Source: Lyngbya aestuarii BL J (GTDB lineage Bacteria; Cyanobacteriota; Cyanobacteriia; Cyanobacteriales; Microcoleaceae). Taken from it: a stretch of DNA of 64,000 nucleotides. The stretch covers positions 38,025 to 102,024 of the forward strand of contig NZ_AUZM01000017.1 in NCBI RefSeq assembly GCF_000478195.2. Direction: 5' to 3'. The translations under genes were made by a program, and so were the position numbers. The notes under the pieces were generated by a model that made no database searches, had not been told where the DNA came from, and worked only from the letters and a program-made list of their open reading frames with translations. Shown here one piece after another: positions 62,568-64,000 of the stretch. The stretch's first letter is position 1. Every line of letters starts with the position of its first letter.

Positions 62568-63689
62568 TTAAACTGTAATAGGTGAATTCACGTAAATATT
62601 TTGTTCTTCCATCTCAAACGGAATACCATATTGTTTAAGAATCTGGTTGATATCTTGACTGGCAATTTGTAATAATTGACGACGCAATTCTAAATTTTCT
62701 TGACCTGAACCTAAAATGAAAAAAGTAACTTGGGCGTGAGTTTTATCTTCTCCGGTTACTTCTCTTAAATCTTTGAAGATCACATCAGTTCCTCGCGGAT
62801 CAATTCCATAAGTGTTTTGAGTTCCTTCTAGAATTACCTGGCGAATGAGAGCCTGTTCTTCTGGACTCATTGCCCGATGAAAGACTAATCCTAAAATTGA
62901 AATTACTTTGCGAGCGCCTGTATAATTTTCGATGTTTGTTTCCGTTAATGAACTATTGGGAACGATCATTAATGTTCCTTTTCCTGAAGTTCTAATTTTA
63001 GTGGAACGTAAACCAATTGATTCTACTCTGCCGAATGTTCCATCTGGTAAACCAATATAATCATCTACAACAAACGGTCGATCTAAATATAAGACAATTC
63101 CGCCGAGAACTTGACTTAAGGTACTTTGAGCCGCAAACGCCACCGCTAGTCCACCCACACCTAAACTTGCGAGTAAACCAAAAATATTGATTTGATGAGT
63201 TTGAGCAAAAGCAACAATAGCGATGATAATAATCACCGTATTCGCCACAAACTTCCCGACTAAAAGAAATTCACTATTAACACTTCGTCCCTGTTTTCGA
63301 GCCGCATTGTTAACAATGTAAATATCAAAAAACTGTTTAAAAACTTGAGAAGCTAACCAACTCGCGGTAATTGCTAAACTCAAACTCACAATCACTTCTA
63401 GACTCGACAGAGATTTTGAGAGCGGTATTGATAATAGAAAAAATTCCGCCCCTGCCAATCCCACCACTGTTAAAATTAAAGATTGGTAAGGATTAAAAAT
63501 CTGTTTGTAAAGCTCTAATTTTTCCGGCGAAAAAAAGCGATTAATGATTTTATTTTGAATTAAGTTTTTCAGCGCAAAAATACCCACTAAAGCCACAAGT
63601 CCAGCGCCAATCCAAATCCCAATATCAATGCTTTGTTCAAGTGCTATCAATAAATAGCTTGACAAATAATTCAACTTAAAATCAACCAT
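62568..63689 (-). CDS. MscS-family mechanosensitive channel, first of tandem pair
   Basis: A 373-residue paralogue of the next gene. Four hydrophobic segments, then the pore helix and gate region GLLASLGVGGLAVAFAAQSTLSQVLGGIVLYLDRPFVVDDYIGL (about 170-212) and GTFGRVESIGLRSTKIRTSGKGTLMIVPNSSLTETNIEN. The C-terminus (MEEQNIYVNSPITV) is nearly the same as in the neighbour. The pair could form separate or mixed heptamers; mixing is speculative. ATG at 63689. Confidence 0.93.
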   Translation of the reverse strand: MVDFKLNYLSSYLLIALEQSIDIGIWIGAGLVALVGIFALKNLIQNKIINRFFSPEKLELYKQIFNPYQSLILTVVGLAGAEFFLLSIPLSKSLSSLEVIVSLSLAITASWLASQVFKQFFDIYIVNNAARKQGRSVNSEFLLVGKFVANTVIIIIAIVAFAQTHQINIFGLLASLGVGGLAVAFAAQSTLSQVLGGIVLYLDRPFVVDDYIGLPDGTFGRVESIGLRSTKIRTSGKGTLMIVPNSSLTETNIENYTGARKVISILGLVFHRAMSPEEQALIRQVILEGTQNTYGIDPRGTDVIFKDLREVTGEDKTHAQVTFFILGSGQENLELRRQLLQIASQDINQILKQYGIPFEMEEQNIYVNSPITV

Positions 63690-64000
63690 AAAGAAAGAGA
63701 GTTATAACAAAACCAAACAGATACACCCGAAGCCTAAAAATGTGTTTTTTACACCACTTGCTTCTACATCTTCTCAGTTCAAGTCAATGGGTGTTAACAC
63801 GATATTATTGCAATGCTAGGCAACTACAGCCAGTATAGTATAAGCGGCGATCGCACCTGACGACATCCTCCCGAGGTCAAAAGGCAAAATCTCCCCCACC
63901 TCCCTATCTCCCCATCTCCCTATCTCCCCACCTCCCCATCTCCCCATCTCCCTATCTCCCCACCTCCCTATCTCCCCACCTCCCCATCTCCCTATCTCCC
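63690..64000. other. Gene-free window end with simple repeat
   Basis: The first 200 bases are the upstream region of the mscS pair, with one GCGATCGC at 63847; the rest is the CTCCCTAT repeat. Confidence 0.6.
63891..64000. repeat. Tandem CTCCCTATCTCCCCAC-type repeat
   Basis: From 63891 to the window edge, units of 8 bases, CTCCCCAT, CTCCCTAT and CTCCCCAC in irregular order, run without break. The true end lies outside the window. Confidence 0.95.

Overview
The window is chromosomal DNA from a cyanobacterium, most likely a filamentous Oscillatoriales-type strain (Lyngbya/Limnoraphis/Oscillatoria-like; the genus is inference). Evidence: a Mg-chelatase ATPase (chlI), carotenoid isomerase (crtISO), a probable synechoxanthin pair (cruE-cruH), a PucC-family chlorophyll-delivery transporter, pentapeptide-repeat and TPR/CHAT proteins, and about twenty copies of the cyanobacterial palindrome GCGATCGC. 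I saw no rRNA, tRNA, CRISPR array or prophage.

Layout. 1-6.8 kb: acetyltransferase, chlI, ruvC, a small conserved protein, an exported NodB-like deacetylase lipoprotein, a pentapeptide-repeat membrane protein and a FecR-like secreted protein. 7.1-13.6 kb: a very large, very acidic repeat protein, apparently one reading unit broken by a single-base frame change into 490 and 1651 codons, with three in-frame minisatellites and a long structured leader. 14.4-19.1 kb: an OmpR-type response regulator and a DrrAB-type ABC exporter whose two genes are separated by a TnpB insertion. 19.2-24.9 kb: a small exported protein, clpX (without the usual tig-clpP neighbours), a membrane TPR protein and a cytoplasmic subtilase.

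24.9-29.4 kb: an operon with a bacterial dynamin-like GTPase split by one in-frame TGA, plus two unrecognised proteins with hydrophobic segments. 29.9-34.4 kb: tandem-domain PTPS/QueD protein, J-domain protein, Rrf2 regulator, a small membrane protein and an aldose epimerase-like protein. 34.5-39.5 kb: a 1654-residue exported TPR-CHAT protease-like protein; a second TPR-CHAT protein lies at 50-52.7 kb. 39.6-49.9 kb: small exported and membrane proteins, upp, a compact small-RNA or attenuator candidate with a consensus promoter and terminator, crtISO, an HxlR regulator, ppsA behind a long leader hairpin, a SnoaL-like protein and an ABC-F ATPase.

53.1-64 kb: cruE-cruH, a degenerate cNMP-binding protein, an alpha/beta hydrolase, a PucC-family MFS protein, a small accessory group (ribbon-helix-helix protein, unknown partner, acetyltransferase), and two tandem MscS channels. 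Low-complexity and palindromic repeats mark several gene-free stretches. Most functions are housekeeping or photosynthesis-related. The best candidates for undescribed biology are the giant acidic repeat protein, the split dynamin operon, and the short RNA or attenuator upstream of crtISO.
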